From Alopecurus myosuroides (Eukaryota; Streptophyta; Magnoliopsida; Poales; Poaceae): a stretch of DNA of 64,000 nucleotides. The position numbers and the translations under genes are program-made. Below are positions 45,177 to 57,899 of this stretch, in pieces (the stretch's first letter is position 1; every line of letters begins with the position of its first letter). A model generated the notes under the pieces. That model worked only from the letters and a program-made list of their open reading frames with translations. It had not been told where the DNA came from and ran no database searches. The DNA lies in the NCBI GenBank assembly GCA_028641055.1, contig CM054057.1, positions 576,628,610 to 576,692,609 of the forward strand, written 5' to 3'.

Positions 45177-47819
45177 GTGGAAGTTGGTCTGTCTCTCTTA
45201 GCACATGCATCCATGCCACTTAAATTCTGGGATGAAGCTTTTCAAACTGTTGTTTATCTTATAAACAGGGTTCCTAGCAAAGTCATTAATTCACTCACTC
45301 CTTTGGAAAAGCTCCTTGATACTAAACCAGATTACTCTTTCTTAAGAATATTTGGTTGTGCCGTGTGGCCCAATCTTAGACCATTCAACAAACACAAGCT
45401 CCAATTTCGCTTAAAGAGGTGTGTTTTCTTAGGTTATAGCAACCTTCATAAAGGGTATAAATGCCTAGATGTCTCAACCGGTCGGGTGTACATTTCTCGT
45501 GACGTTGTGTTTGACGAGTCCATTTTTCCTTTTTCCGAACTACATCCAAACGCCGGTGCGCAACTTCGTGCGGAAGTTCTTCTTCTTCCACAAAATCTTC
45601 TTAATCCGTCTTTTGATCATGGGGGTGATTTACGTGTAGATCATATGTCTATTTCTAACACTAATGATCAAAATTCAGATGGTGAAAGTGTGCAGGAAAA
45701 TTCGGATTTTGGTGATTTTATGCAGCACTCAGCAGCCACAGAAGATCCCAGCGCTGGATCCGGTGCAGATTCACCTGCGCGCACGGAAACTCATGGCGCT
45801 GACAGTGCAGGAGAATCACCTGCGGGATCCGCGCGATCCGCGTCGGGATCGGCGCAGGCGCAGTCTTCTGGTCGGCCCGGCTGTCGGCCTGCTCCCTCGC
45901 GCCAGGCGCGCACACGCGCTGCTCATGATGGGCCTTCCACGTCGCGCCACGGCCCATCAGCGCCTTCCACATCGCGCCACGGCCCATCAGCGGAGACAGA
46001 GCGGGCGGCTCCGCTCTCTCCACGTGCCGGTTCGTCATTGGAGCGGACCGGCTCTGTCCCTGGATCGGGTGCAACAGCACCTGAATCGTCTTCGTCGATT
46101 GTGCCAGGATCCCGTGGATCGGGAGACAGCAGTACAGGTGCTTCCGGATCAGGCGCTTCCGGATCCTCTGCGGCCGCTAACCCTGCAGGAACAGATGTAT
46201 CAGCTCCAAGAGCACATACTCGTGCTCAAAGTGGAATTATTAAACCTTTCCGGTATACTGACGGTTGTGTACGTTGGGGAGGGTTTTGCAGTACAAGTGA
46301 ACCTGAGGATGTGCAGGAAGCATTATTGGATGAAAAATGGCGTGAAGCAATGAATGAAGAATATTCTGCACTCATGAGAAACAATACATGGCATTTGGTT
46401 CCCTTCAAGAGAGGAAGTAATGTTATTGATTGTAAATGGGTGTATAAGGTAAAAAGAAAATCTGATGGTACCATAGACAGGTACAAAGCAAGACTTGTAG
46501 CCAAGGGCTTCAAGCAAAGGTATGGGATAGACTACGAGGATACATTTAGTCATGTAGTCAAGGCAGCTACTATTAGATTGATTCTATCTATTGCTGTGTC
46601 AAGAAATTGGACTATGCGACAATTAGATGTGCAGAATGCGTTCCTTCATGGCGTTCTGGAAGAGGAAGTATATATGAGGCAACCACCTGGGTATGAGGAT
46701 ACAAGAAATATTAATCTTGTCTGTAAATTGGACAAGACATTGTATGGACTAAAGCAAGCTCCACGTGCATGGTATTCTCGACTCTCCACAAAATTGCAGT
46801 CTCTTGGTTTTGTCTCTTCCAAGGCAGATACTTCTTTGTTCTTTTATAGCAAAGGTGGAATAGTCATGTTTATGCTTATTTATGTGGATGACATTATTGT
46901 CACGAGTTCTTCTTCTAATGCTGTTGATTCACTTCTTCGTGATTTGAGGACTGATTTTGCATTAAAGGATCTCGGTGAACTCCATTATTTCCTTGGGATT
47001 GAGGTAAAGAAGGTGAATAATGGTATTATATTGTCTCAAGAAAAGTATATTGGAGATGTGCTCAAGCGTGTTGGTATGAAGGATTGTAAACCGGTTACAA
47101 CTCCATTGTCAACATCAGAAAAATTGTCTCTAACCGTAGGTAATCCTCTTGGTGGTGAAGATTCCACTAAGTACAGAAGCATTGTGGGTGCATTGCAATA
47201 TTTAACTCTTACTAGGCCAGATATATCTTTTTCTGTTAATAAGGTGTGTCAATTCTTGCATGCACCAACTTCTATGCATTGGTCAGCTGTTAAGAGGATT
47301 TTGAGATACTTGCAGTTTACTTCATCACATGGGCTGAAATTAATCAAGTCAGATTCTACTCTTGTGAGTGCATTCTCTGATGCAGACTGGGATGGTTGTC
47401 CTGATGACAGAAGATCAACTGGTGGGTTTGCAGTATTCTTTGGTTGTAATCTTATTTCATGGAGTGCACGTAAACAAGCAACAGTATCAAGATCTAGTAC
47501 TGAAGCTGAATATAAATCCTTGGCCAATGCAACAGCTGAAGTAATTTGGGTGCAGACATTGTTGAGAGAACTTGGTGTTGAGCATACTGAGTCTGCCACA
47601 TTATGGTGTGATAATCTTGGAGCCACATATTTATCAGCTAATCCTGTTTTTCATGCTAGGACTAAGCACATTGAGGTGAACTATCATTTTGTTCATGAAA
47701 GAGTTGCAAGTAAGCTTCTGAATATCAGATTCATACCTACAGGGGATCAAATTGCTGATGGGTTTACTAAGCCATTATCAGTGAGACAAATAGAAAATTT
47801 AGACGCAATCTCAACTTAG
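45177..47819 (+). CDS. Copia integrase C-terminus, reverse transcriptase and RNase H
   Basis: An 880-codon open frame (first in-frame ATG at 45177; homologous text begins upstream near 45033). Residues about 1-140 are the integrase C-terminal region ([20 protein letters not shown]). A Ser/Ala/Gly-rich variable linker follows (about 180-345). The reverse transcriptase starts near 375 with [20 protein letters not shown], has [55 protein letters not shown] and the catalytic [12 protein letters not shown]. RNase H near 730-880 has [39 protein letters not shown] and [17 protein letters not shown]. The usual DTFSPVVK block reads DTFSHVVK. This part is intact, but it lacks its own upstream gag-pol frame because of the damage before it. 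Confidence 0.93.
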   Translation: MEVGLSLLAHASMPLKFWDEAFQTVVYLINRVPSKVINSLTPLEKLLDTKPDYSFLRIFGCAVWPNLRPFNKHKLQFRLKRCVFLGYSNLHKGYKCLDVSTGRVYISRDVVFDESIFPFSELHPNAGAQLRAEVLLLPQNLLNPSFDHGGDLRVDHMSISNTNDQNSDGESVQENSDFGDFMQHSAATEDPSAGSGADSPARTETHGADSAGESPAGSARSASGSAQAQSSGRPGCRPAPSRQARTRAAHDGPSTSRHGPSAPSTSRHGPSAETERAAPLSPRAGSSLERTGSVPGSGATAPESSSSIVPGSRGSGDSSTGASGSGASGSSAAANPAGTDVSAPRAHTRAQSGIIKPFRYTDGCVRWGGFCSTSEPEDVQEALLDEKWREAMNEEYSALMRNNTWHLVPFKRGSNVIDCKWVYKVKRKSDGTIDRYKARLVAKGFKQRYGIDYEDTFSHVVKAATIRLILSIAVSRNWTMRQLDVQNAFLHGVLEEEVYMRQPPGYEDTRNINLVCKLDKTLYGLKQAPRAWYSRLSTKLQSLGFVSSKADTSLFFYSKGGIVMFMLIYVDDIIVTSSSSNAVDSLLRDLRTDFALKDLGELHYFLGIEVKKVNNGIILSQEKYIGDVLKRVGMKDCKPVTTPLSTSEKLSLTVGNPLGGEDSTKYRSIVGALQYLTLTRPDISFSVNKVCQFLHAPTSMHWSAVKRILRYLQFTSSHGLKLIKSDSTLVSAFSDADWDGCPDDRRSTGGFAVFFGCNLISWSARKQATVSRSSTEAEYKSLANATAEVIWVQTLLRELGVEHTESATLWCDNLGATYLSANPVFHARTKHIEVNYHFVHERVASKLLNIRFIPTGDQIADGFTKPLSVRQIENLDAIST

Positions 47820-47841
47820 ATAAGTTGTGATTGAGTGGGGG

Positions 47842-48076
47842 TGTTGAAATATTTGCACCTTGTAACGTTGTCACGTGTGGTATTATAAACACGTGATAAC
47901 TCATTTGTGTCTAACCGTATAGGAGCTTGGTTAGGATATTGATCTTAGCTGGTTTTAGCTTGTGTTCCAAGCCCATTCGGTTAGGCATAGATTGATGTAA
48001 ATCCTGGCCGGTTTGGCCCCTTTATTAACACGCAAGCACCCGAGGTCCAAGGGTACGCTTCCAACATATTTTCATA
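47842..48076 (+). repeat. 3' LTR of the copia element
   Basis: 235 bp, identical to the 5' LTR except for one base (CTCATTTG here). Followed by the TSD GTACT (48077-48081). The purine-rich TTGAGTGGGGG at 47831-47841 is the polypurine tract. Confidence 0.95.
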
Positions 48077-48081
48077 GTACT

Positions 48082-50925
48082 AACTTCTTTTGTTTACTCC
48101 GCATCGTAGGCCCATTAAATTTAACTTTACTCCCCAAAGTAACAAAAAACATTGCAAAAGGAAATTAAGTTAGCTTTCCTAGCTGGCCACACACAGCTTT
48201 AAGAGGGTTATTACAAATTTATACTCCTTAAAAATTAACTTCACTGCGAAGCTGTAAATTGCATCCTTTTGCACCTGCACCTGTAGCTAGGTTGTCGAGT
48301 GGTAGGTAGTGGCAACATTCTTTTAGCTGAGCTGCCACATCATTAGTTGAATAGGATTACATTGATCACCATCCTTAAACCAGACCAGCTGCATGGCTAC
48401 CAGCAGGGTGAGAAATTATAATAACGACCCGGGTGCAGTTAAAAATCTCCTGCCGGCTTCTACCTGCGCCTCTGACCTCCGGGTAGGAGGAGGGGTGCGT
48501 TCTACTCGACCCATCCAAAAGTTACTCTCATGATCTATTTAACATGCGCCCGCCCTTTTGTTTCGCAGCTTGTTGCCTGCATATAATTCTGTTCCTGGCT
48601 TTGCGTCTCCTTTACTTACTCTCGCTCCATCTGTCGATCATCATCTCCATGCGCCTGCCTCCTTTTCACCCTAGTAGTACAAAAGACTGAGATCAGTATC
48701 CAGTGTGCAGCTCACAGACAGTTCTCTTCCCTGTTCGAAGAAGATCTAGCTAGATAATTCAGTTGCAGAGGGATCTGCGCGCGCTGGATTAATTCGATGG
48801 GCCTTGAGGTCGATCCCGCGCCTTCGATCATGTCCAAATTTTGCATGCATATGTGCGTGCCTCCTTGAGCTAAGACACGCCGCTACGATTTCAACTCGCC
48901 GTACGACTTTTAAAATTACTGGGTCGATTACCTGAAGAACAATTATGCGGACCCTACACTGATGAAGTTCTTTTGTGTGGGTAGGTAAAGCGTGGCGCTA
49001 ATGATAGGTGCACTCTGTGCTTGTACGTTCCAGATCTACTACTTCGTCAGCTGACTCTGAGGCTCTGTTTCTTTTCATGCCACGATAGCAAAACCATTCA
49101 TGCATATATATCGAAGATCATTCCGGAAGATAACGAGATGTCAATCCTCTTGGCAGTAATTCAATTTAAAATAGGATGCCATGAAATCAATTGATTAGTA
49201 GAAAGATTAAAGAGGAAGAGAACAAACCCATGGCAGCAGCAGCATTCCAGGAGTTGTCAGGCTCTGATTTTCTTTAATCCGGCCTGTCGTGTCTCTGAAT
49301 TATGCGGGCCCGCACGCACTTAGGCAGGGCGATCGATCGGGAGGAAGGAGGTATCCGATGGCGTTTATTAGCTGCCACCTGCTTCCACTGAAAAAAAAGA
49401 GCTGCCACCTGCTTGGCGCCTACCTTTGGCCGGAAGATACCGTCGCTAACCTTTTCTTATCTACTACTCCTACCTGGATCTGGCATCACACCTGCCCTGC
49501 CATGCTATGAAACGTAAAGATACAAAAGCATGCATGGATGCAGCTAGTTAGGTTGGTGGCAAACCTAAATCATGGCGTACACTACCACTTATGATCACGT
49601 ACAACTACCACTTGGCTTTTAGTGCAAATCTAGATCATGTCCAGCCACCTTGTGTTACGACGGGAACACGCATCAGACGCCTTCATGCATGTCAGCTAGG
49701 CTAGCCAGCCACTAATGTATGTGGTCCTGTGATAGGGTTTACGTATGTATTTCTATACATACACCCCCGTCTATTTTTATAAGGCATTTTAATTTTGACT
49801 AAATTTATTTAAAAAATGAACGAATTTAGACTTATTTTGTATATAGATTAACTTATTTTATTATATATGTGGTTAAAATTGAAATGGTATCTTGTAAAAG
49901 TGGTTGGAGGGTACGTTGTTGTTATGGTTCTTTTGTGAACAAGAAAATAAATACCCGCTGATGCGTTGGTGTATGTTTATATAGTTAGGTGAGGCGATGC
50001 GTGTGGTCATTGGGAGCTTTAAATAACGATGTCCTTGGAACTATTTTATAATGTCTCTACGATCCAGAGATTGTACCCTGCCTGCCTGCCTGCCGCATAA
50101 CATTGTCTATGATCAGGATGAGGAAACACAAACTACTATAGCCTGTCTAAGTGTACTGAGGAGGTAAATATATAAAGTTAGAGTAATTATCGTACTACAT
50201 GTGTTCGGTGGCCTGCCACGCAATTAATTAGGCTCAAATAAGTATGGCTACGTACGTGGTGCAGAAGAGATTTCAACTCGCTGATAGTACGCGTACAAAC
50301 AGTAACACCATTGTCCGCCTGGGGCTAATCAATTTGCTGCGACCATATGTCCGTTGAAAGCAACTGAATCATAATGCGACGTCTAGACCGACCGTGCAGA
50401 GCCGTGCAAATTTGACTGTACAAAGTACAATACGTGATGAAAAACGTACGTACGCGACTTGAAATGTACGTACGTACCTAGCACTTAGCTCTGGTATATT
50501 ATACGTGCTGAGCTAGCACTGAATTGTGGCCTATATGCGGGTCCGCGAAAAATTGTGTCCAGCATCAGTGACACAGAGTGTGTCTGAGCGGGTAAGACCG
50601 GACGAGCCAACCAGGGATTGCAAGCATGGACGGTCGGGATTGCTTTGGACGGCTAATCGGACGGCTAAAATATAGATGGCCTGGGCATAGCCCCAACATA
50701 GGTAAGGATGTTATCTTTAGATATGCTCTTCCACCAGCAAGCGATTGATTATTTCGAAAATCCGTTGTTTTATTTATAGCAAATTCCACTTCCTGTGGTT
50801 TGATTTTGCTTGAGTAACAAGTTTTATCCCATATTTGAGAAAACTTTAAAGAACTTAACCAAATTATTATAAATTGTGGCACATAAAAAATAGGAACAAA
50901 ATCAATGCCACGACACACTATATTA
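48082..50925. other. Low-copy-looking intergenic DNA, no gene recognised
   Basis: Apart from the duplicated block at 49490-50140, I see no TE terminus or coding domain. 48560-48800 has promoter- or leader-like CT-rich sequence (GTCTCCTTTACTTACTCTCG, GATCTAGCTAGATAATTC), and GCTGCCACCTGCTT occurs twice at about 49370 and 49401. I looked for well-known plant microRNA sequences in this part and found none. Confidence 0.5.
49490..50140. repeat. Block duplicated from 41930-42290 (copy 2, with an insert)
   Basis: Matches the first copy from CACACCTG and CCATGCTATGAAACGTAAAG to AGCCAGCCACT and GTGTGGTC-like text near 49728, then again from GATTGTACCCTGC (50070). The ~330 bp between (about 49735-50065) is AT-rich and absent from copy 1. 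There is also a 30-bp extra piece near 49590 in which ACTACCACTT is repeated. Confidence 0.75.
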
Positions 50926-50927
50926 TA

Positions 50928-51030
50928 CTCCCTCCGTTTCATATTAGATGACTTTGAAATGGATGTATCTAGCACTAAAATATGTCTAGACACACCTATT
51001 TCAAAATCATCTAATATGGAATGGAGAGAG
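50928..51030. mobile_element. Stowaway-type MITE (103 bp)
   Basis: Ends are CTCCCTCCGTTTCATATTAG and, reverse-complemented, CTCTCTCCATTCCATATTAG, flanked by TA on both sides (50926-50927 and 51031-51032). The two arms pair almost over their full length. The CTCCCTCCGTTTC terminus and TA target are diagnostic of Tc1/Mariner-related Stowaway elements of grasses. Confidence 0.9.
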
Positions 51031-51032
51031 TA

Positions 51033-52860
51033 CTCACTATTGAAGAATACATGTTAGATATAAAACTATTGTCTCTAGCGAATATGAAATGAAATCTAAA
51101 AGAAATGAGTAAATTCTTCAAAGACATAATATTGTATTTTTCTGAAGTCGGCGGCAGGGAAACGACATAGTGGAAAAACAATAGACATATGAATAGCAAC
51201 TGATGGTTCTCCAATAATTTGTTTCAGCCGCAATGCAAAGGCTACACACTTGAGACAACCATTAAAATAATAACGCTACATTGGCAAGAGTGTATACACC
51301 AACATTCTAGGGAATAGCAACTAATCTGCCTTGTCAATGTCTCTCGGAAGCCCGGGATGAAAATCACAATTGTCGAGGACGGACAAATATTACTGTGACC
51401 ATCCTCCTTATGACAACCATGAGAGAAATTCCAAAATCGATCCAACGAATCACAATCTTAATGGTGTTACAATATATAAATTTTATCTTCCAACACCAGC
51501 ATTGACGTCAGGAGCAGCTCTCCGACATCGAACGATGGTCTGAAGAGCACTTATAGTAGATGATGACGTCTCCATCGACACAAAAGGATGTCGACTGCTA
51601 GAACCCTAACCTGATATATTGAAAACAAAACTTTTATTAAGAATTCCACTCATAGATTGGGTTCACATGTTCCCACGCACACTGACCTCCAAGCCTACCA
51701 CAACCTCTCGGCAAGTTACCACGGCACCTTTGCAGGCATGCTCATATGCCCCGCCTTCTCGATAGGCTACCGTGACCACTCGATAGGCCATCTTGGAGTC
51801 CTAGCAACGTAGTTGAACCTACTATATCAACGCCACCACTGCTCCCGACCTTTGTCACCATCAGGTTCTTCTTTGCCTACTTCGAGTACCATCGTCGCGT
51901 TTCTAGACGTAGAACAAGGCTCCTATAGGCCTTTGCGGTTTTTGTCGCCTTCAATGCCTTTTTCTACCACAAGCTTGTTGCTAGCGTCATCATCTCGTGT
52001 CTGACCACCTCATATACTCCTACACCCACGCAATACACTAGCACCTTTCTCTTCACCGCTCGACAGCCCGGAAATGGCAAGGGGTCCTCCTTTGCTAGTC
52101 CCTCTGACCCTGGCTCACGGTTCATGTTGTCACTTCCCTTGCACACCCCATAGTTTCACATTGGTACATTCCTTCATCTTTTATGTGTCCTCGAACTTCG
52201 AAAACCCATTGTGGCGCCTCGTCTTCATCAAAATTGACAACATCTTCTTAGGCATCGACTATCTCCTCAACGATTGCCTTAATTGTGTGACCGAATGACT
52301 ATTTGTGTACTCTATTCTGAGGAAATCAGAGTATGTCTTCATTTGGATGCACACTTGGTTCCGGAAAAACTTTGATTGCACCTCGTCATTGAAGACTTGA
52401 TTGCATCAGCTCTGGCATTGACTACCTTGATCCTTCTCCTACGCACTTTGCGACCGTGGCTTCACTTGCGGCTAAAAACGGCACAAGAAACCCCGACCAG
52501 CACATCGACCACATTGTGTCCTCAAGCGGTTATCTCCACCACAACCACACCCTCCAACATTCTCTATTACCTCGACATCCGTACAAAGGGCTATAAACTT
52601 GCGTGAACAATTTTCCAGCTTCCTCTATAGTCCAAGCATTTGTGCCACGCCACTACCCATGACATTACCTCTACTACTCCGAGGATGCTATCCCACTCAT
52701 TTTAACTTTGTTTTCTATCCAATATGACGACATAAGATGCTCCTATTGTTCACGCTGATACCACTATGGGTGCAGGGGTGTTATACCATGTCATATTCAG
52801 TTACGGAAAGATATGATAAATATAGAATTCGTTCTTAACCTTTCTTGTACTCCAACGTGA
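51033..52860. other. Decayed repeat, probably an old retroelement on the minus strand
   Basis: 51480-52750 has the C/A-rich plus-strand texture of a decayed retroelement interior, with no long open frame. At 52751-52763 the minus strand reads TGGTATCAGCGTG, close to an initiator-Met primer site (TGGTATCAGAGC), preceded on that strand by TAACACCCCTGCACCCATAG, which could be an LTR end. No second LTR is found. The assignment is tentative. Confidence 0.35.
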
Positions 52861-52917
52861 TCCCTTGTACCTATGTTTATTCTCTATATTGGGACAGGCG
52901 GCGCTTTAGCACGCTTA

Positions 52918-53197
52918 GAGCATCTCCAATAGAGGCGCTAAAACGCGCGCGCGGTGGAGGCCTTTTTCGGTGCTCTAGTAGCCGTTGTAAAACAGTGCGC
53001 ACGCAAAAAAAGAATAGTGCAAGCACTAAACTATGCCGCAACTTTAGGGTGTCGGCTTGCACACGGCTAAATTTGGACCAAGCGCCATTTTTGTGCATCT
53101 AGAAACTGATGCCGGTCGCGGCGCACAAAAACTGCTACAATGGCGCTGTAAAATATTTTTATCGCGCGACATTTTTGGGCGCTTGTTGGAGATGCTC
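52918..53197. mobile_element. Harbinger/Tourist-type MITE (280 bp)
   Basis: Terminal inverted repeats GAGCATCTCCAA (52918) and TTGGAGATGCTC (ending 53197) are perfect over 12 bp, with TTA on both sides (52915-52917 and 53198-53200). The 3-bp TTA target is typical of PIF/Harbinger elements. The interior is GC-rich with no transposase. Confidence 0.9.
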
Positions 53198-53200
53198 TTA

Positions 53201-53569
53201 GGCACTAGGGCATAAGCGAATATCTAGGCAGGGCAACCAAGAAATTTTCTTCTCCACCAAGAAATCGTTCCATATTGCATTAATGAGCCAAATCGGCCAT
53301 ATTCCAACAACATTGGATATAGTTTAATCATTTATGTGCTCTAAATTAATTTTAACATTTCTTGACACATTGAGGGCCATCTCGTATGCGCGAAGAATTT
53401 TCATTCGCGAGAATGTTTTCTGGGGCCCTTTTTCAACGTGGTGTTATATTGAGAACTTTTTTTAGCTTGGATCATCGTGATCTAGGAGGATGAAAAAGCA
53501 CCGATCATGGTGACAAGACCGGTAGCACATAGATGGATTCCTCCCTCTCCTTGATGTTCAAAGCTCAAT
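53201..53569. other. Intergenic DNA, nothing recognised
   Basis: AT-leaning sequence between the Harbinger MITE and the next LTR element. It contains a local inverted repeat (GAATTTTCATTCGCGAGAAT region near 53395). No gene or TE end is visible. Confidence 0.4.
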
Positions 53570-53574
53570 GTTGA

Positions 53575-55217
53575 TGCTTGTTGGTGTGATCATACACCCA
53601 TTGGGAAACCCCAAGAGGACGGTATGATGTAGTCAGCAACGAATTTTCCCCTAGTTAAGGAGCCAGCGTGATTTATCCAGTAGGATTTTGAAGTCTCTCA
53701 GTAGGTTGCTTGTTGTCTGGCGCTTCAACAAGTGTGGACCTGCACACAAACACGAATCCTTTATTGTTCCAAACTTTCCGAGAAGGTTGTCAATCTTCCC
53801 ATCTTGCTGAAAACTAGAGTATTAATTGTATCGAATGGTTGGAGAATATTAAACGAAAACGGAAAAAGAGAAAGAGAAAGTGATGATGAAAACAGGTAAA
53901 CGAGGTTGTAATCAATGAGGAAAATAGGAACGGGGGCCATAGTTTCATTACTGGTGTCTCACCTTAGAACAGTAAACATGCTGGGTGAACAAATTACAGC
54001 TGGGTAATTGACAAATGACGAACGTATAACAATACTATTATGAAGAAATATAGTTCATGGGTTCTAACATAGTAGGCATTACATCAAGATAAATAGACCG
54101 CCATCCGATAGCATGTATTACTAAATGTCCACCTTGAGACAGAAATCCATCAAATCTGGCTAGTATTAAGTTGCAACAACGAAGTGATTGCTTGTATGCA
54201 ACAGACAAATGCATTAACAACATTACATAATGTAAGCAATAATTCCCATCCATAGACAAGAACACCTATGTTTTCTCCCTAGTGGCAACAACACATCCTC
54301 GACCCGTCACGTTTCTGTCACTCGAGCACATATGCAAAGGAGGCATGTACCCATTATCTAGCATATAAACCCTTTCTTGGAGATGCATAGAATAATTTGG
54401 CCAAGACATTCGTACAAACTGCAGAGCATTGCAAGACAAGATTAAAATTCTCTAAAGATATAAGTGAAGCAACTAAATATGACATGAACAAAATAATCAT
54501 AAAATCATGATTCATTGGATCCTAGCAAACACAACATGTAGCAATTACATAACGGTCATCTTGATCATGTAGGGCAGCTCACAAGATCTAAACATGGTGG
54601 CACAAGGAGGACATAACACCATCTAGCTACCGCTATGGACCCGGACTCCCAAAAAAAAAACTACTCACACATCTGTCCGGAGGCAATCATGGCGATGTAG
54701 AGGCCTCCGGTGACAATCCCCCTCTCCGGTAGGGTGCCAGAGGAGGACTCTAGAAGGCCTAGATTAGAATTTCGAGGTGACGGTTCCTCTATAGGTTTTT
54801 CGTGGAAAATTTCTCCGTCCCCGAAGTTTTTAGGGTTAAAGAAATTTATAGGAGAAGAGGCGACGCACGGCGGTGGCCAGGGCCACGAGGGGCCCACCAG
54901 GCACGAACTACGGGGAACCTGCACCTGGTACCCCCGTGGTGGCCCCCTGGCTCCCCTCCGGCTCTCCTTCGGGCTCTATGTTTGTTCCGGGTAAAAAATG
55001 ACCTACGTGCATTTTCAGGACTTTTGGCGAATATTTTCTTCAGAACTTTTCTGAAACATTAAAACATCAAAAAACAAAATCTGGCTCTGGGCATCTTGTT
55101 AATAGCTTACTCCATTAAATTATCCGTAAAACAAAGTAAACATATAGAAAACATGTTAGAACATAAAGAAAACAAGCATGGAGCATAAAAAATTATTGAT
55201 ACGTTTGGGACGTATCA
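53575..55217 (-). repeat. 3' LTR of the 53.6-60.6 kb element (1643 bp)
   Basis: Plus-strand start TGCTTGTTGGTGTGATC, end GGGACGTATCA. Contains CATGCTGGGTGAACAAATTA and GGCAACAACACATCCTCGAC, which it shares with the other Asp-primed LTRs in the window. Confidence 0.88.
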
Positions 55218-57899
55218 GCATCCGCAAACTTAACTCCTGATCGTCCTCGAGTACGTAAGTGATAACAAAGTAATTTTTGAAGTGACATGCTACCCACATA
55301 ATCTTGATCGAATAATAATGTAAAGCATGTAAACTAGGACCAAATTATTAAGAGTTGGTTGATATCAAATGAATATTGCATAAATCATTAGGAAAACTAA
55401 AGTAAGAACTTTCAATGAGTCCATACGAAAATACAACCAACAATTGCAAGTATATTAAATATGACTTAAGCATCAAGCACAATAATATAATCATCTAGTT
55501 CGTCAAACACTCACAACAATTTTTCTTAGGATCAAGTCAAGCGATAACAATATGCACGGAGAAAATCATCTTGTTGTTTGTGCACTAAAACGAGTAAGCG
55601 TTTAGCATTGGTTCCTGGCACCATGATGTTATGTCTAAAACAACATTAGGGGGAGGGGGCATGGATGGTCAATGGAAGAAAGTATCACATAGCTGAAAGT
55701 GATCACTGGACAAGAGGAAGTTTTATAATCGAAGCTATGCAACTAGTAGTGATTGCCACGCACCGGATGCACATAGAGCTATAAGTGGATGAAAGCTCTC
55801 CAATAGAACTAGAGGGTTGTGCATCCAACTTTCTTGCTCACAAAGACCTAGAACACTTTTGAGGAGGCTCATCATTGTAATACACAAGCCAAGTTCTATG
55901 ATGTAAGGATCCCCACATAGTTATGCAAGAAATAATATGAAAACTCTCTCTGAACTAAAGTATAGGTTCTAAACATAAGCACACGTGTGGAACAAAGGAT
56001 AGTAATACTGCCCCCTCTCTTTTTATATATTTTTATTTTTTTGGGTGGCCTTCGTGGTTATTTTATATTTTTCTCTCATTTGTCCTCTTTGGGATCTTTC
56101 TTTGTGTCCACTTTGGGCTCTTTTGTGGTCTCTTTGGACTCTTTTAAATCCTAGGGGCAACATTCTATATTATAATGAATCATCACACTTTTAGTACTCA
56201 TAACTCATAATGAAATATCTATGATGTATCAAACTGAATATAACAATGAAGCACTTCTCCAAGTAACATAATGTAGATGGATATTGTATGGCAATATATC
56301 TCAGAACGACTATAGAAATACCATGGTAGGTAGGTATGGTGGTTGTTTTGATCAACATATGTATGCTTATGTGTTAGAGAACATGATGAATTCATCCCAT
56401 ATGGTTTAAATGTACCAACAAAGTATGAACCTACTCTCAATGTGAGAAAGATCACTGCAAAACACCGTAGAGGCTAGCAAATATGGTTAGTGGAATTGCA
56501 AGAAAACCTCAACTTAACTTGAATAAAAAATAACTCACAAGTTTAAAAATTCCAACTAGTAGTATGATCTTGCAAGAAATAATGAAAATCACTCCAAGAG
56601 GGTTCGTGGGTATGACAAGTTACTGTTGGCTACCCCGACCGTAGTGCGTAACAAAAATTATCACGGTTGCTATCCACATTGGAAATCATATACCATTGTA
56701 CTTTCAACTGATTATTCAACTGTGGCGCAATTTCAAACTTTTAGACCAACCATTAATTGTTTTTACTTTACTAGACCAGTAAGTTTACTCATTAATCATA
56801 TTAATATCTCAAAACTACAACATTGATTCAAGTGAAATAATTTAAGGATCACCAATCAATTTGAATACCAGAGAGCTAATCATATCTAAATATAGCAAAC
56901 AAACAAGCTCTGAACAAAATAAGCAAGGAAAACAAGAGCTAAAACATGAGTAGCAAAAAACTGAACACTAACAAAGCAATAAGAGTGAAAACTAGAGTGT
57001 TCTAAATAATAATAACGAAGTGTGTTTCTCTCCAAAAAAAATAATGCTAGGAACCAACCAATTATGACTAGAAAGGAAACAAAACAAAAATGAAAGCAAA
57101 ATAAAATGACGCTCCAAGAATAACACATAGTATGTGACACAATGAAAATAAAGTGTCTTGAAAGATGATCTGATAATTTTGTTGATGAAGAAGGGGATGC
57201 TTTGGGCATCCCTAAGCTTTGATGTTTGTACTTATTGGATATTTATTCGGGGTGAACTGGGCATCCCCAAGTTTGAACTTTTTTCCATCCTTCATCTTCT
57301 CACATCATCCTCCTCTCCTTACACTTGAAAACTTCCTTCACACAAAACTTCACACAATCTTCATTAGCGGGGTTAGCACATCAAATAAATAAATCCACTT
57401 GGTTCAGTTTCAACACAAGACAAACAATCATTTTAAACATTAGCTACGGTCACAACTTCTTTTAAGGCCATCTTCCCAAGAGAACATAAAAAGAAAAAGA
57501 TTAAGAGGTAAATGCAAACAAAGGCAGAAATCTGTCAAAACAGAACTGACTGTAAACATGAATTGTTTTGAGGCACTTCCGTAGCTCAAATGAAAACGTG
57601 GTATACAAATGAAAGTTAGATAACATCATTGGGCTGAACCTTTTTTTTTCAGAATTCTATTGCACTCTGGCTGAGAGATACAAATTTTTTGGTGAAGCAT
57701 AAAAATCTGAACAGAAAACAACAAATTGCACTTCCTTTCAGATAGAGGTTACCCTTGGTACAAAAGAAAAATAAAAAACGATAAAAAGTGGTTGTTATAG
57801 GGTAACAACTTCAAAGAATCATAGAAAAAAAATAGAAAACAAGGTGGGTTGCCTCCCACAAGCGCTTTTTAACGCCTTTTAGCTAGGCAAGAAGTAAGA

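Larger units (their letters stand above)
43008..48076 (+). mobile_element. Young Ty1-copia retrotransposon, 5069 bp, coding region broken
   Basis: Two 235-bp LTRs (43008-43242 and 47842-48076) differ at one base (C at 43070 in CTCCTTTG, A at the matching site). TSD GTACT is exact (43003-43007 and 48077-48081). A Met primer site follows the 5' LTR, and TTGAGTGGGGG precedes the 3' LTR. Domain order gag, protease, integrase, reverse transcriptase, RNase H defines Ty1-copia; the small LTR and protein style suggest the Ale/Hopscotch-Retrofit lineage. Gag-pol carries stops and frameshifts, so it is not autonomous now. With a commonly used grass LTR rate of 1.3e-8 per site per year, one difference in 235 gives roughly 0.16 million years, with wide error. 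Confidence 0.95.

Noticed and set aside
48560..48860. Primary microRNA or protein-coding leader
   Set aside because: CT-rich leader-like sequence, but no match to the conserved plant microRNAs I checked from memory and no downstream ORF.
49735..50065. Defined MITE inside the second duplicated block
   Set aside because: AT-rich insert relative to copy 1, but no convincing terminal inverted repeats or TSD were found, so it is left as an indel.
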